From: Lachnospiraceae bacterium | GTDB taxonomy: Bacteria > Bacillota > Clostridia > Lachnospirales > Lachnospiraceae | DNA length: 64,000 bases | Assembly (NCBI GenBank): GCA_017523785.1 | Contig: JAFWVX010000025.1 | Location: forward strand, 73,255 to 137,254 | Direction: 5' to 3' | In this document: piece after piece, positions 56,754-64,000 of the stretch | How positions within the stretch are numbered: the stretch's first letter is position 1 | How the letters are laid out: every line of letters starts with the position of its first letter | Made by a program: the position numbers and the translations under genes | The notes under the pieces: generated by a model | The model's input: only the letters and a program-made list of their open reading frames with translations | Told to the model about the DNA's origin: nothing | Databases searched by the model: none

Positions 56754-56960
56754 ATGAAAAAACTATTATCACAGCTTATACTTTTTTCGTTACTTATTGT
56801 ATTGGTAAAGCAAGGTTCACCAGGATCAACACCATCTTACTACGGAATTGATGGAAAAGAAGTTGCACAAATTGAGCTTGCTAAAGATTTCCAAACAATT
56901 GGTGAAGCATATGCGGTTCAAATCCAACTCGGAGATGTGTGGACCATATCAACTCAATAA
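56754..56960 (+). CDS. Small secreted or membrane peptide, 68 residues
   Basis: A very strong ribosome site (GGGAGGGG at 56742-56749) and a directly following terminator support a real gene. Residues 1-20 (MKKLLSQLILFSLLIVLVK) are a signal or membrane segment. The rest is polar and ends GDVWTISTQ, with no Cys. I recognise no family. It may be the last gene of the acyl cassette or an independent secreted peptide. Confidence 0.65.
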   Translation: MKKLLSQLILFSLLIVLVKQGSPGSTPSYYGIDGKEVAQIELAKDFQTIGEAYAVQIQLGDVWTISTQ

Positions 56961-56966
56961 AATAAT

Positions 56967-56988
56967 AAGGGGCTATCAAGCCCCTTTT
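56967..56988. terminator. Bidirectional terminator
   Basis: Arms AAGGGGCT (56967-56974) and AGCCCCTT (56979-56986), loop ATCA, T-rich on both sides. It serves the peptide gene on + and the convergent thrB on -. Confidence 0.88.
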
Positions 56989-56995
56989 AAAATGT

Positions 56996-57850
56996 TTATT
57001 TTAGAACTTTTAGTGGCTTCACGAGCCAAAGTGCTTTAGTTCCCTTTAGTTTTAATTTTTTTGAAAAGTTTTTATTATTTGAAATGACGAGTAGTGTAGG
57101 TCCAGAACCTGAGATGAGTAGCACCGCGTCGCCGTTTTTTTCTACAGTTTTCTTTATATAGTCATAATCTTTTATGAGTTTTTTTCTATATGGCTCATGA
57201 ATGTAATCCTTGCAGACAGTTTTCAATAAATCAAAATTTCCACTTTGTAGAGCCTCTACCATAAGCACACTGTGAGAAAGCATTGCAACAGCTTCCTCTT
57301 TTTTATAACTCTTTGGTAAAAGTTTTCTTGCCATCTCAGTTGAAGTTTTGAAGTTTGGTATTAGAACAGAGAAGTAGAGTTTGTTTGACACCTTGTATTT
57401 TTTATGAAAAAACTTTCCTGAATTCAATTTTGTAGATGCAGTAAGTCCTCCAAAAATTGCTGGTGCAACATTGTCAGGATGACCCTCTATCTTAGATGCG
57501 ATTTGAAATATCTCATCGTCACTAAGTTTTTTAATGCCACCGTAAAGTATGTTTGCAGTTTTGCAACCTGCTACAATCACACTTGCAGAAGAACCAAGTC
57601 CACGACTTGAAGGGATTGCAGGTTTATAATATACATGAAAAGAGCCTTTCTTTTTAAGTTTCTTCATTGTTTCGTTAAAGGCAACATTAAAAATATTGTC
57701 TTTAGTTGTGTGGGCAGGGTCGCAGCCCTCTATCAACATTTTATCTGCTTTCTCAACTTGATATTCGTTATAAAATGAATATGCAAGACCAAAGCAGTCA
57801 AATCCTGGACCTACATTTGCTGATGTGGCAGGAACCTTAAATTTAATCAT
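56996..57850 (-). CDS. thrB: Homoserine kinase
   Basis: 284 residues. I chose the second ATG (57850) because AAAGGAG then lies 8 bases upstream; the first ATG (57856) is only one or two bases from it. GHMP-kinase marks are VPATSANVGPGFDCFG, the ATP-binding PSSRGLGSSAS, EGHPDNVAPAIFGG and the late ISGSGPTLL. The enzyme phosphorylates homoserine before threonine synthase. It is on the opposite strand to hom/lysC, has its own promoter, and is separated from thrC by the pyrophosphatase gene. Confidence 0.96.
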   Translation of the reverse strand: MIKFKVPATSANVGPGFDCFGLAYSFYNEYQVEKADKMLIEGCDPAHTTKDNIFNVAFNETMKKLKKKGSFHVYYKPAIPSSRGLGSSASVIVAGCKTANILYGGIKKLSDDEIFQIASKIEGHPDNVAPAIFGGLTASTKLNSGKFFHKKYKVSNKLYFSVLIPNFKTSTEMARKLLPKSYKKEEAVAMLSHSVLMVEALQSGNFDLLKTVCKDYIHEPYRKKLIKDYDYIKKTVEKNGDAVLLISGSGPTLLVISNNKNFSKKLKLKGTKALWLVKPLKVLK

Positions 57851-57874
57851 AAACATTCTCCTTTAATATATTCA

Positions 57875-57903
57875 ATTTTACAGCAAACTGATAAAAAGGT
57901 CAA
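57875..57903 (-). promoter_or_regulatory. Promoter of thrB
   Basis: Read on the minus strand: TTGACC (57903-57898), a 17-base spacer, TAAAAT (57880-57875). No leader structure is evident before the ribosome site. Confidence 0.75.
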
Positions 57904-57962
57904 CAAAGTTTCAAAAGATACGGAAAGGAATAAATTTTAGTCTTTTTTATTATCTATAATAA

Positions 57963-57971
57963 TGATATAAT
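57963..57971 (+). promoter_or_regulatory. Extended -10 promoter of the pyrophosphatase gene
   Basis: TGATATAAT, an extended -10 with no good -35, 33 bases before ATG 58005. The identical nine bases occur before hom (61392-61400). Confidence 0.6.
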
Positions 57972-58004
57972 ATTAAAATAACAAATTGAAAGGAAAAGAG
58001 CAAA

Positions 58005-59303
58005 ATGAGTAGAATTTACATTACAGGTCATAAAAATCCTGATATGGATAGTTTATGTAGTGCCTATGCATATGCAAGCTTAAAAAATCAGATTGACAGC
58101 AAAAATGAATATGTTGCTGTCAGAATAGGAAGCTTAACTAAAAGTATACAAAAGTTTTTTGAAGCTATAGGAGCAGAAGCACCTCAATATAAAAATCATA
58201 TATATCCAACTGTGAAAGATGTTATATTAGAGCCAAGTGAGAGAATAGATGCAAATATGCCACTCACATCACTGTCAAAGTTTTACAATGAAGAGAATCC
58301 ATCTTCATATCCAATTTACGATGGAAATGAATTCATAGGACTCCTCACTATAGATGACATAGCACTTTGGTTTATGCATAGTCTAGAGAAGCATGAAAAA
58401 ATTAATGCGGCACCTTTGATTAAAGATGTTTTAAAGATGAGAGATGAGAGATTTGAAGCAACAGAATTATTTGAAGATGCAAAAACTGTTATGACAAAAT
58501 CAAAACTTAGAGGCTATCCCGTATATGAAGAAAATAAATACATTGGATATGTGACAAGAAGATGTTTTCTCGATGCACCAAAACATAATGTCATACTGGT
58601 TGACCACAACGAAGCTTCACAAAGTATAAAGGGACTTGAAACTGCAAATATTGTGGAGATATTGGATCACCATAGGTTAGGTGCATTAAAAACTATACTA
58701 CCAATTTATATGGATATCGAGCCTCTTGGTAGCACTTGCACGATAGTTTACCAGCACTATTTGAAATATAATTTAAAACCAAATGAGGTAGAGGCAAAAA
58801 TGTTGCTCGCCGGTTTAATATCTGATACAGTGATATTAAAAAGTCCAACTACGACAAAAACTGATGTTGACACTGCAAATGAGTTAACTAAAATTGCAAA
58901 TGTTAATTTAAATGAATTTGCAGAAAAAATGTTTAGTAGTATGGGAGGACTCACAGCAGAAGTAGCAAATGAAAAAATCGAAGCTGATTTTAAAATATAC
59001 GCTGAGAATGGAATAAGTGTCGGAATAGGTCAATGTGAAGTTATAACACTAAGAGATCTTGATAGTTATAAAGATGCATATTTAAAGACACTCGACGAGG
59101 TGAGATTAAAAAATTCACTTAACTGGGCTATGCTTATGATTACTGATGTTATAAAGGAGACCAGTGTGCTTCTCACAACTGATTTCAAACTTAATAAGAA
59201 TATTCAGTATAAAAAAATTGAGAAAAATATTTATGATATGCCAGGGGTGTTAAGTAGAAAGAAACAGCTGCTGCCAGATGTGTTGTCGCTTATTAATCAA
59301 TAA
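58005..59303 (+). CDS. ppaC: Family II inorganic pyrophosphatase with CBS domains
   Basis: 432 residues. The DHH-type metal site is GHKNPDMDS at 8-16, with DHH at 221-223 and a C-terminal DHHA2 domain ending SRKKQLLP. A CBS pair (about residues 70-195) is inserted between the DHH motifs. Such enzymes hydrolyse pyrophosphate using Mn or Co and are regulated by adenine nucleotides bound to the CBS pair. It lacks the DRTGG domain found in longer relatives. It has its own promoter and terminator. Confidence 0.93.
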   Translation: MSRIYITGHKNPDMDSLCSAYAYASLKNQIDSKNEYVAVRIGSLTKSIQKFFEAIGAEAPQYKNHIYPTVKDVILEPSERIDANMPLTSLSKFYNEENPSSYPIYDGNEFIGLLTIDDIALWFMHSLEKHEKINAAPLIKDVLKMRDERFEATELFEDAKTVMTKSKLRGYPVYEENKYIGYVTRRCFLDAPKHNVILVDHNEASQSIKGLETANIVEILDHHRLGALKTILPIYMDIEPLGSTCTIVYQHYLKYNLKPNEVEAKMLLAGLISDTVILKSPTTTKTDVDTANELTKIANVNLNEFAEKMFSSMGGLTAEVANEKIEADFKIYAENGISVGIGQCEVITLRDLDSYKDAYLKTLDEVRLKNSLNWAMLMITDVIKETSVLLTTDFKLNKNIQYKKIEKNIYDMPGVLSRKKQLLPDVLSLINQ

Positions 59304-59346
59304 ATATAATGTGTAAAATAGCAAAGAGCCAATATGTAGTGGATTA

Positions 59347-59374
59347 GATGCCTTAGACCGAGGCATCTTTTTTA
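59347..59374 (+). terminator. Terminator of the pyrophosphatase gene
   Basis: Arms GATGCCT (59347-59353) and AGGCATC (59361-59367) are followed by seven Ts. Confidence 0.88.
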
Positions 59375-59409
59375 TTTGTGATGTGGCGAAATAGTCGCAT
59401 TTAATATGA

Positions 59410-59502
59410 ATAAAAGGGACGAAGAATATTATTTTTCATTTCTTTTCAAGTAGTAAAAAATTAATCATAAAGCAACAATAATTATCGCCGACCCTTTTAT
59501 TT
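59410..59502. repeat. Distant inverted repeat after thrC
   Basis: ATAAAAGGG near 59410-59418 and CCCTTTTAT near 59494-59502 are complementary, with about 75 AT-rich bases between. It lies directly 3' of thrC on the minus strand. It could be a weak terminator or a remnant of a small element; nothing is encoded in it. Confidence 0.3.
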
Positions 59503-61068
59503 TTATTTTTCAATATTGTTTATTACAAAGTTTTTACATTCCTCATAAGCAAGTGTTGTCCCAAATCTTTTTTCTTTAGTCTTAAGTGCTGCTAAATTCT
59601 TAGGTATTGGCTCTTTCGTCAATTCATTTAATTTATCAAGACATTCGAAGTCGTCAATTGCGTCAACATCGCTATCACAGATACATTTAAGCACATCGCG
59701 GGCGAATTTATAAGGGCTGGCGGTTGAAAGGACGACAGAGGGCTCGCAGTGCTCGCCCCTACAAATGGCTCCGCAAGCATTCGACCCTATGGAACTTGTT
59801 AGGTATTTTTTTAGGCAGGCATAGGCTACAGCTGTGTGAGTGTCTATGATTCGCTTTTCATTTTCAAATGCATCTTTTATGGTTTTCTTACATTCATCTT
59901 GTGTTGCATAATAAGCCACAAAGTGTTCTTTAATTTTATTTAGCAAATTGTCTTCAATTTTATATTCACCAGTTTTGTTTAGTGAGCCCATAAGACCATT
60001 TACAAAATCTGCATCATTTCCAGATAGTAAAAATAGAAGTCTTTCAAGGTTACTTGATACAAGTATGTCCATTGATGGTGAGATAGTCTTATAGAGTTCT
60101 CTCTTTTCGTTATAAATTCCAGTATTTATAAAATCGGTTAGGACGTTGTTGTCATTGCTTGCGCAAATTAATTTATCGATTGGAGTTCCAAGAAGTTTTG
60201 CAATGAAGCCAGCAAGTATGTCACCGAAGTTTCCAGTTGGTACTACAAAATTAATTTTGTCGCCTATTTTTATATTATTAGCATTTACTAAATCAATATA
60301 TGTTTGAATGTAATAAACTATTTGTGGGACAAGTCGCCCAATATTAATTGAGTTAGCACTTGATAAAACTACATTATTTTCTTCGCAAAGTTTTTTAATT
60401 TCATTATCTGTATAAATTTCTTTCACGAGTCTTTGGCAGTCGTCAAAATCACCTTTAAGTGCAACTACAGAAACATTTTTTCCTTCTGATGTCTGCATCT
60501 GAAGCTTTTGTATGTTTGATACACCATCAGTTGGATAAAAAACAGTGATGATAGTATTTTCTACATCTTTAAATCCAGAGAGAGCAGCTTTTCCGGTGTC
60601 ACCTGAAGTTGCAGTTAAGATATAAACTTTTTTATTTTGACCTTTGCTTTTATATGCAGTTGTCAAAAATTGTGGGAGTATGGTGAGAGCAACATCTTTA
60701 AATGCAGATGTAGGACCGTGGTAGAGTTCCATTAGGTAGTTGTCGCCGATTTTAGTGACAGGTGCAATGTTAAATGCGGGCTCGCAGTGCTCGCCCCTAC
60801 GAGAATCTACGTCAAAGTTATTTTTGTTGTATGCTAAATTTATGCAGTTGTCAATTTCTGCATCTGTGAAGTCATCAAAGAAAATTTTAAAGACAAGTTT
60901 GGCAGTTGCCTTGTAATCATTTGATAGAAGATTTTTTATGTCAAATTTGTGGGCAACTATGTCTTCAAACTTTGGACAGTAAAGACCGCCGTCGTCGGAT
61001 AGGCCTTTGATGATGGCATCTTTTGGATTTTTAATTTCATTTAAATTTCTTGTTGAATATAATTTCAT
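59503..61068 (-). CDS. thrC: Threonine synthase with two in-frame repeat insertions
   Basis: 521 residues from ATG 61068 (MKLYSTRN), with AAAGGTGA upstream. The longer frame to 61281 only translates palindromic repeats. Family marks are DDGGLYCP, the PLP-Lys segment HGPTSAFKD, TATSGDTGKAA, PTGNFGD and STASPYKF. The enzyme makes threonine from phosphohomoserine. Oddity: two type A repeats lie inside the gene (60778-60800 and 59740-59762) and are translated as RRGEHCEPA (about residues 90-98) and CRGEHCEPS (about 435-443). Both preserve frame and fall between conserved blocks, so the enzyme is probably still active. Confidence 0.93.
   Translation of the reverse strand: MKLYSTRNLNEIKNPKDAIIKGLSDDGGLYCPKFEDIVAHKFDIKNLLSNDYKATAKLVFKIFFDDFTDAEIDNCINLAYNKNNFDVDSRRGEHCEPAFNIAPVTKIGDNYLMELYHGPTSAFKDVALTILPQFLTTAYKSKGQNKKVYILTATSGDTGKAALSGFKDVENTIITVFYPTDGVSNIQKLQMQTSEGKNVSVVALKGDFDDCQRLVKEIYTDNEIKKLCEENNVVLSSANSINIGRLVPQIVYYIQTYIDLVNANNIKIGDKINFVVPTGNFGDILAGFIAKLLGTPIDKLICASNDNNVLTDFINTGIYNEKRELYKTISPSMDILVSSNLERLLFLLSGNDADFVNGLMGSLNKTGEYKIEDNLLNKIKEHFVAYYATQDECKKTIKDAFENEKRIIDTHTAVAYACLKKYLTSSIGSNACGAICRGEHCEPSVVLSTASPYKFARDVLKCICDSDVDAIDDFECLDKLNELTKEPIPKNLAALKTKEKRFGTTLAYEECKNFVINNIEK
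59740..59762 (-). repeat. Type A repeat inserted in thrC (C-terminal copy)
   Basis: In gene direction: GTAGGGGCGAGC, ACT, GCGAGCCC. Identical to the copy at 60778-60800 and to 47060-47082. Confidence 0.9.
60778..60800 (-). repeat. Type A repeat inserted in thrC (N-terminal copy)
   Basis: Same 23-base sequence and the same reading frame as the other thrC copy, just before the conserved IAPVTKIGDNYLMEL block. Confidence 0.9.
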
Positions 61069-61140
61069 AAAATCACCTTTCACCCCAAGGGTACTTTGCC
61101 GCACTTCCTTTCGCTTCGCTCGGAAAATGCGCTCGGGCGC

Positions 61141-61235
61141 GGGCTCGTAGTGCTCGCCCCTACGAGGGACGACAGGATGTCGTCCCCTACAATGAATGCT
61201 CGCCCCTACAGGGACGACAGAATGTCGTCCCCTAC
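61141..61235. repeat. Cluster of type A and type B palindromes upstream of thrC
   Basis: Type A variant at 61141-61163, type B at 61164-61190 (GGGACGAC, AGGAT, GTCGTCCC), a half type A at 61197-61209, and a second type B at 61210-61235. They lie back to back with shared CCCCTAC ends. Confidence 0.85.
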
Positions 61236-61391
61236 AATAAGTGCTTTCTATGCAATAAAGCAGTATGCTATATTTTAGCATAAAATGTTGATAAGCGGTA
61301 TATAAAATACTTAATTTATAGATATTTTTATAAAATATTGTTATAAGTATATGTCTTTTTACATAAATTATGTGTTAATAATACCGATTTG

Positions 61392-61400
61392 TGATATAAT
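61392..61400 (+). promoter_or_regulatory. Extended -10 promoter of hom
   Basis: TGATATAAT, with a weak GTGTTA 17 bases upstream of the hexamer. ATG 61423 follows with AAGAGG as ribosome site, so the leader is short. Confidence 0.6.
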
Positions 61401-61422
61401 AAGAGTTTGAAAAGAGGTCAAT

Positions 61423-62508
61423 ATGAATATAGCAATTTTAGGTTTTGGAACAGTAGGAAAAGGTGTATACGAGATTATAAAAAATAATGGTCTCGACTAC
61501 ATTAATGTGTCAAAAATTTTGAAGCGAAAAGGTTCAAGCCTTGACACTAAAGAGATGACTGATAATTTTGATGATATATTAAATGATGACAGCATCGATA
61601 CGATTGTCGAGTGCATGGGTGGAAAAGATCCTGCATTTGATTATGTGAGTCGTGCTATGATGAAAAAGAAAAATGTTGTTACATCAAATAAACTTTTAGT
61701 TGCAACTCACTATGATGAACTCATAAAACTTTCTGATGAGAATGATGTTTATTTTTTATTTGAAGCATCAGTTGGTGGTGGTATTCCTTGGATAGAAAAT
61801 TTATCACGAGTTTCGTTTGTTGATGATGTCACAGGCTTTAAAGCGATATTCAACGGAACAACAAATTATATACTTGATAAGATGACAAATGGCTATGTAG
61901 ATTTTGATGTTGCATTAAAAGAAACTCAAGACAAAGGTTTTGCAGAAGCAGATCCATCAAGTGACATAGATGGAGATGATTTACTTTATAAAACTATTAT
62001 CTCTGCAAATGTCGCAACAAGAAAATCATTTTCTATGGAAAATGTTTTGAAATTTGGAATTAGATATCTAACAAAAGAAGATATGGCTTACTTTAAGAAA
62101 AATCATCTTGTGTTAAAACTTATTACAACATTTGATAAAGAAAAAAATTTGATACTAGTGATGCCAGAATTGTTTGATAACAAGGCATATATAGCAAATG
62201 TAGGTTCAAATTTTAATTATGTTGAATTATACTGTTCGACTGAAGGAAGATTGGTATTTATAGGACCTGGTGCAGGAAGTTTGCCAACGGGTCATTCTAT
62301 TGTTCAAGACCTTGTGAGAATAGATCAAAAAACAGTTGTGCCAATATACACAACAGAAAAAATTGTTGTAGAGTATAAAGATTTTAAAGAAAAGTTTTAT
62401 GTGAGATATGATGATGGCGAAGTGAAAGTTGTTGAAGGGATGACAGTGGATGAATTAAGAAATCCCAAAATAAAATTTATTGCAAAATTTAACTTAGGGC
62501 TCGCATAG
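61423..62508 (+). CDS. hom: Homoserine dehydrogenase, no ACT domain
   Basis: 361 residues. The NAD(P) fold is GFGTVGKG at 7-14; TSNK, EASVGGGIP, FNGTTNYIL, ADPSSDIDGDD and the catalytic-Lys region LLYKTIISANVA are present. The enzyme reduces aspartate semialdehyde to homoserine. It ends shortly after the catalytic domain and has no ACT domain for threonine feedback. The last codons and the TAG stop (62506-62508) come from a palindromic repeat that starts at 62497. It is probably followed on the same transcript by lysC and asd. Confidence 0.94.
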   Translation: MNIAILGFGTVGKGVYEIIKNNGLDYINVSKILKRKGSSLDTKEMTDNFDDILNDDSIDTIVECMGGKDPAFDYVSRAMMKKKNVVTSNKLLVATHYDELIKLSDENDVYFLFEASVGGGIPWIENLSRVSFVDDVTGFKAIFNGTTNYILDKMTNGYVDFDVALKETQDKGFAEADPSSDIDGDDLLYKTIISANVATRKSFSMENVLKFGIRYLTKEDMAYFKKNHLVLKLITTFDKEKNLILVMPELFDNKAYIANVGSNFNYVELYCSTEGRLVFIGPGAGSLPTGHSIVQDLVRIDQKTVVPIYTTEKIVVEYKDFKEKFYVRYDDGEVKVVEGMTVDELRNPKIKFIAKFNLGLA

Positions 62509-62598
62509 CTCGCCCGTACAAAAAGGGCTCGTGTAACTCGCCCGTACTGTAGGGGACGACATTCTGTCGTCCCTCGTAGGAGCGGATACATCCGCCCG
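62497..62598 (+). repeat. Cluster of type A, A', B and C palindromes between hom and lysC
   Basis: Type A at 62497-62519 (reverse orientation, overlapping the hom stop), a second variant at 62525-62547, type B at 62549-62573 (GGGGACGAC, ATTCT, GTCGTCCC), and type C at 62576-62598 (GCGGAT, AC, ATCCGC). The lysC ribosome site AGGAG follows at 62601. Confidence 0.88.
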
Positions 62599-62609
62599 AT
62601 AGGAGTATT

Positions 62610-63935
62610 ATGATTAAAGTAGTGAAGTTTGGTGGCTCGTCAGTAGCCAATGCAAATCAATTTAAAAAAGTAAAAAACATAGTTAATGCAGAAGATGCAA
62701 GAAAGTTTGTAGTGACTTCAGCATGTGGCAAAGAGGGAAAAGATGACCATAAAGTTACCGACCTTCTTTATATTGTGCATGCTCATGTGAAATACAAAGT
62801 TTCAGTAGATGATATTTTTTCTTTGATAGAAAAAAAATATTATGGTATAAAAGAAGAACTTGGCTTAAATATAGATTTAGATAAAGAGTTTAAAAAAATA
62901 AAAGAAGATATAGCAGTTGACAATGATACTGACTATCTTGTATCTAGAGGTGAATACCTCACTGCTCTTATGCTTGCAGAATATTTAGGTGCAGAGTTTG
63001 TCGATGCAAAGGATGTATTCAAATTTAATTATGACCAAACTATCAATATGGAAAAGACTAATGAGGCATTACAGAAATATTTGAATACAGACAAGAAAAT
63101 AGTATTTCCAGGATTTTATGGATCTATGCCTGATGGAAAAATTAAAGTTATGAGTCGTGGCGGTTCAGACATCACAGGTTCAATACTAGCAAATCTTTTA
63201 AATGCAGACCTCTATGAAAACTGGACCGATGTATCAGGAATACTTGTTTGTGACCCAAGAATAGTTGCAAACCCTCATAGAATCGACACCATCACTTATA
63301 GTGAGCTTAGGGAGATGAGTTACATGGGAGCAAATGTGTTGCACGACGAGGCAGTGTTCCCTGTGAAAGAAAAAAATATTCCAATCAATATTAAAAATAC
63401 AAACGAACCAGACAATCCAGGCACAATGATTTTAGCATCGTTTGATGATAAGGATGATGAGGGAGTGAAACACGCCATAACTGGAATTACTGGCAAGAAA
63501 GATTTCTCGGTTGTGACTTGTATCAAAAATCATATGTCTAGCGAAGTCGGTTTTATGAGAAAAATTTTATCTGTCTTTGAAAAGTATGGAATCAGTGTAG
63601 AGTTTTGCCCTTCTGGTGTAGACAGTGTCGATGTAGTTCTAGCGACTTCAAAGATTAAGAAATACTATTATGAAATAGTAGATGAACTAAAAGTAGGCTT
63701 GGAATGTGACGAGGTAAAAGTCATAGACGGTATCGCTCTTGTGGCAGTAGTAGGTCGCAGAATGAGAAATAAAAAGAGAATGTCTGGACAGATATTCGCA
63801 GAACTTGGTGCAAATGATATAAACATAAAAATTATTTCACAAGGTTCAGATGAGATATGTATCATAGTAGGCGTTGATGTAAATGATTTTGAGAAATCAA
63901 TACAATGTATTTATAATAAATTTATAGGAGAATAA
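62610..63935 (+). CDS. lysC: Aspartate kinase
   Basis: 441 residues. VKFGGSSVA at the N-terminus, SRGEYLTA, MSRGGSDITGS and the ENWTDVSGI segment are class I aspartokinase marks. Two C-terminal ACT domains follow (about residues 300-441; VTCIKNHMSSEVGFMRKIL and ALVAVVGRRM). The enzyme phosphorylates aspartate, the first step to lysine, threonine and methionine. The ACT pair suggests feedback control by a pathway amino acid; which one is not readable. One base separates its stop from the asd start. Confidence 0.95.
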   Translation: MIKVVKFGGSSVANANQFKKVKNIVNAEDARKFVVTSACGKEGKDDHKVTDLLYIVHAHVKYKVSVDDIFSLIEKKYYGIKEELGLNIDLDKEFKKIKEDIAVDNDTDYLVSRGEYLTALMLAEYLGAEFVDAKDVFKFNYDQTINMEKTNEALQKYLNTDKKIVFPGFYGSMPDGKIKVMSRGGSDITGSILANLLNADLYENWTDVSGILVCDPRIVANPHRIDTITYSELREMSYMGANVLHDEAVFPVKEKNIPINIKNTNEPDNPGTMILASFDDKDDEGVKHAITGITGKKDFSVVTCIKNHMSSEVGFMRKILSVFEKYGISVEFCPSGVDSVDVVLATSKIKKYYYEIVDELKVGLECDEVKVIDGIALVAVVGRRMRNKKRMSGQIFAELGANDINIKIISQGSDEICIIVGVDVNDFEKSIQCIYNKFIGE

Positions 63936-63936
63936 A

Positions 63937-64000
63937 ATGAAAGTAGCAATTTTAGGTGCAACTGGTGCCGTAGGAATGCAGATGATAAAGTGCATAGAGG
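63937..64000 (+). CDS. asd: Aspartate-semialdehyde dehydrogenase, 3' partial
   Basis: ATG 63937, with AGGAG at 63927-63931. The 21 visible residues (KVAILGATGAVGMQMIK) are the family's NADP-binding start. Its position after lysC fits the pathway. The gene continues past the window end. Confidence 0.85.
   Translation, partial: MKVAILGATGAVGMQMIKCIE

Larger units (their letters stand above)
61069..61422. other. Divergent intergenic region thrC-hom
   Basis: 354 bases without a gene. The thrC-proximal part (61069-61240) contains the thrC ribosome site, a GC-rich stretch (about 61100-61140) and a cluster of palindromic repeats. The hom-proximal part (about 61265-61400) is very AT rich and carries the hom promoter. 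A thrC promoter should lie here on the minus strand; TAAAAT at 61077-61072 plus 200 (61277-61272) is a weak candidate with no good -35. No T-box or other leader RNA is visible. Confidence 0.6.

Noticed and set aside
61069..61281. N-terminal extension of threonine synthase to 61281.
   Set aside because: The extra 71 residues are translations of palindromic repeats (RGRHPVVP, RRGEHYEPA). ATG 61068 has a good ribosome site and the family N-terminus.
61240..61422. T-box or threonine/lysine leader RNA before hom.
   Set aside because: The promoter lies about 22 bases before the start codon, leaving no room; no T-box sequence is present.

Overview
The window is low-GC, densely packed and mostly read from the + strand. 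It looks like a Clostridia/Lachnospiraceae-type Firmicute. The evidence is AGGAGG-like ribosome sites, a giant gut-type surface protein with BspA-like, Chlamydia Pmp-like, Listeria/Bacteroides and cell-wall-binding repeats, a CBS-containing family II pyrophosphatase, a PBP1A, and SpoVK/CbbX-like AAA proteins. The assignment rests on protein style and is not proven.

Region 1 (1-30390) is one enormous secreted protein whose 5' end lies outside the window. At least 9,876 codons are visible. It holds about 13 related modules, the later ones alternating between long and short forms, followed by InlB-B-like repeats, a Gly linker and cell-wall-binding repeats. An in-frame TAA at 29629-29631 cuts the last region, and the frame stays open after it to 30390.

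Region 2 (30414-40655) starts with a tandem SGNH-fold exported protein. A run of NTPase genes follows: a large P-loop GTPase-like protein, a tandem AAA+ protein, a MoxR-like AAA+ ATPase, a DUF2201/VWA protein and an unrecognised protein, closed by a strong terminator. This is the best candidate for an undescribed multi-gene system.

Region 3 (40656-51830) is housekeeping: tRNA-Leu(UAG), MTA/SAH nucleosidase and deaminase, a 49-residue small protein, a TPR membrane protein coupled to PBP1A, a lipoprotein-like M16C protease, and a zinc/manganese-type ABC transporter pair.

Region 4 (51836-56960) is an acyl-transfer cassette: FkbH-like HAD protein (interrupted by an in-frame TGA at a Trp position), acyl carrier protein, VOC protein, SGNH protein and MBOAT. 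The layout resembles a dlt operon in which the loading enzyme is FkbH-like, so it may decorate an envelope polymer with a glyceryl-type or related acyl group. A 68-residue secreted or membrane peptide follows.

Region 5 (56967-64000) holds the aspartate/threonine genes: thrB and thrC on the minus strand, and hom, lysC and the start of asd on the plus strand. A pyrophosphatase gene lies between thrB and thrC.

From about 40.8 to 62.6 kb, short palindromic repeats are scattered between genes. They sit next to ribosome sites, supply the stop codon of hom, and are inserted in frame twice inside thrC, where they are translated.
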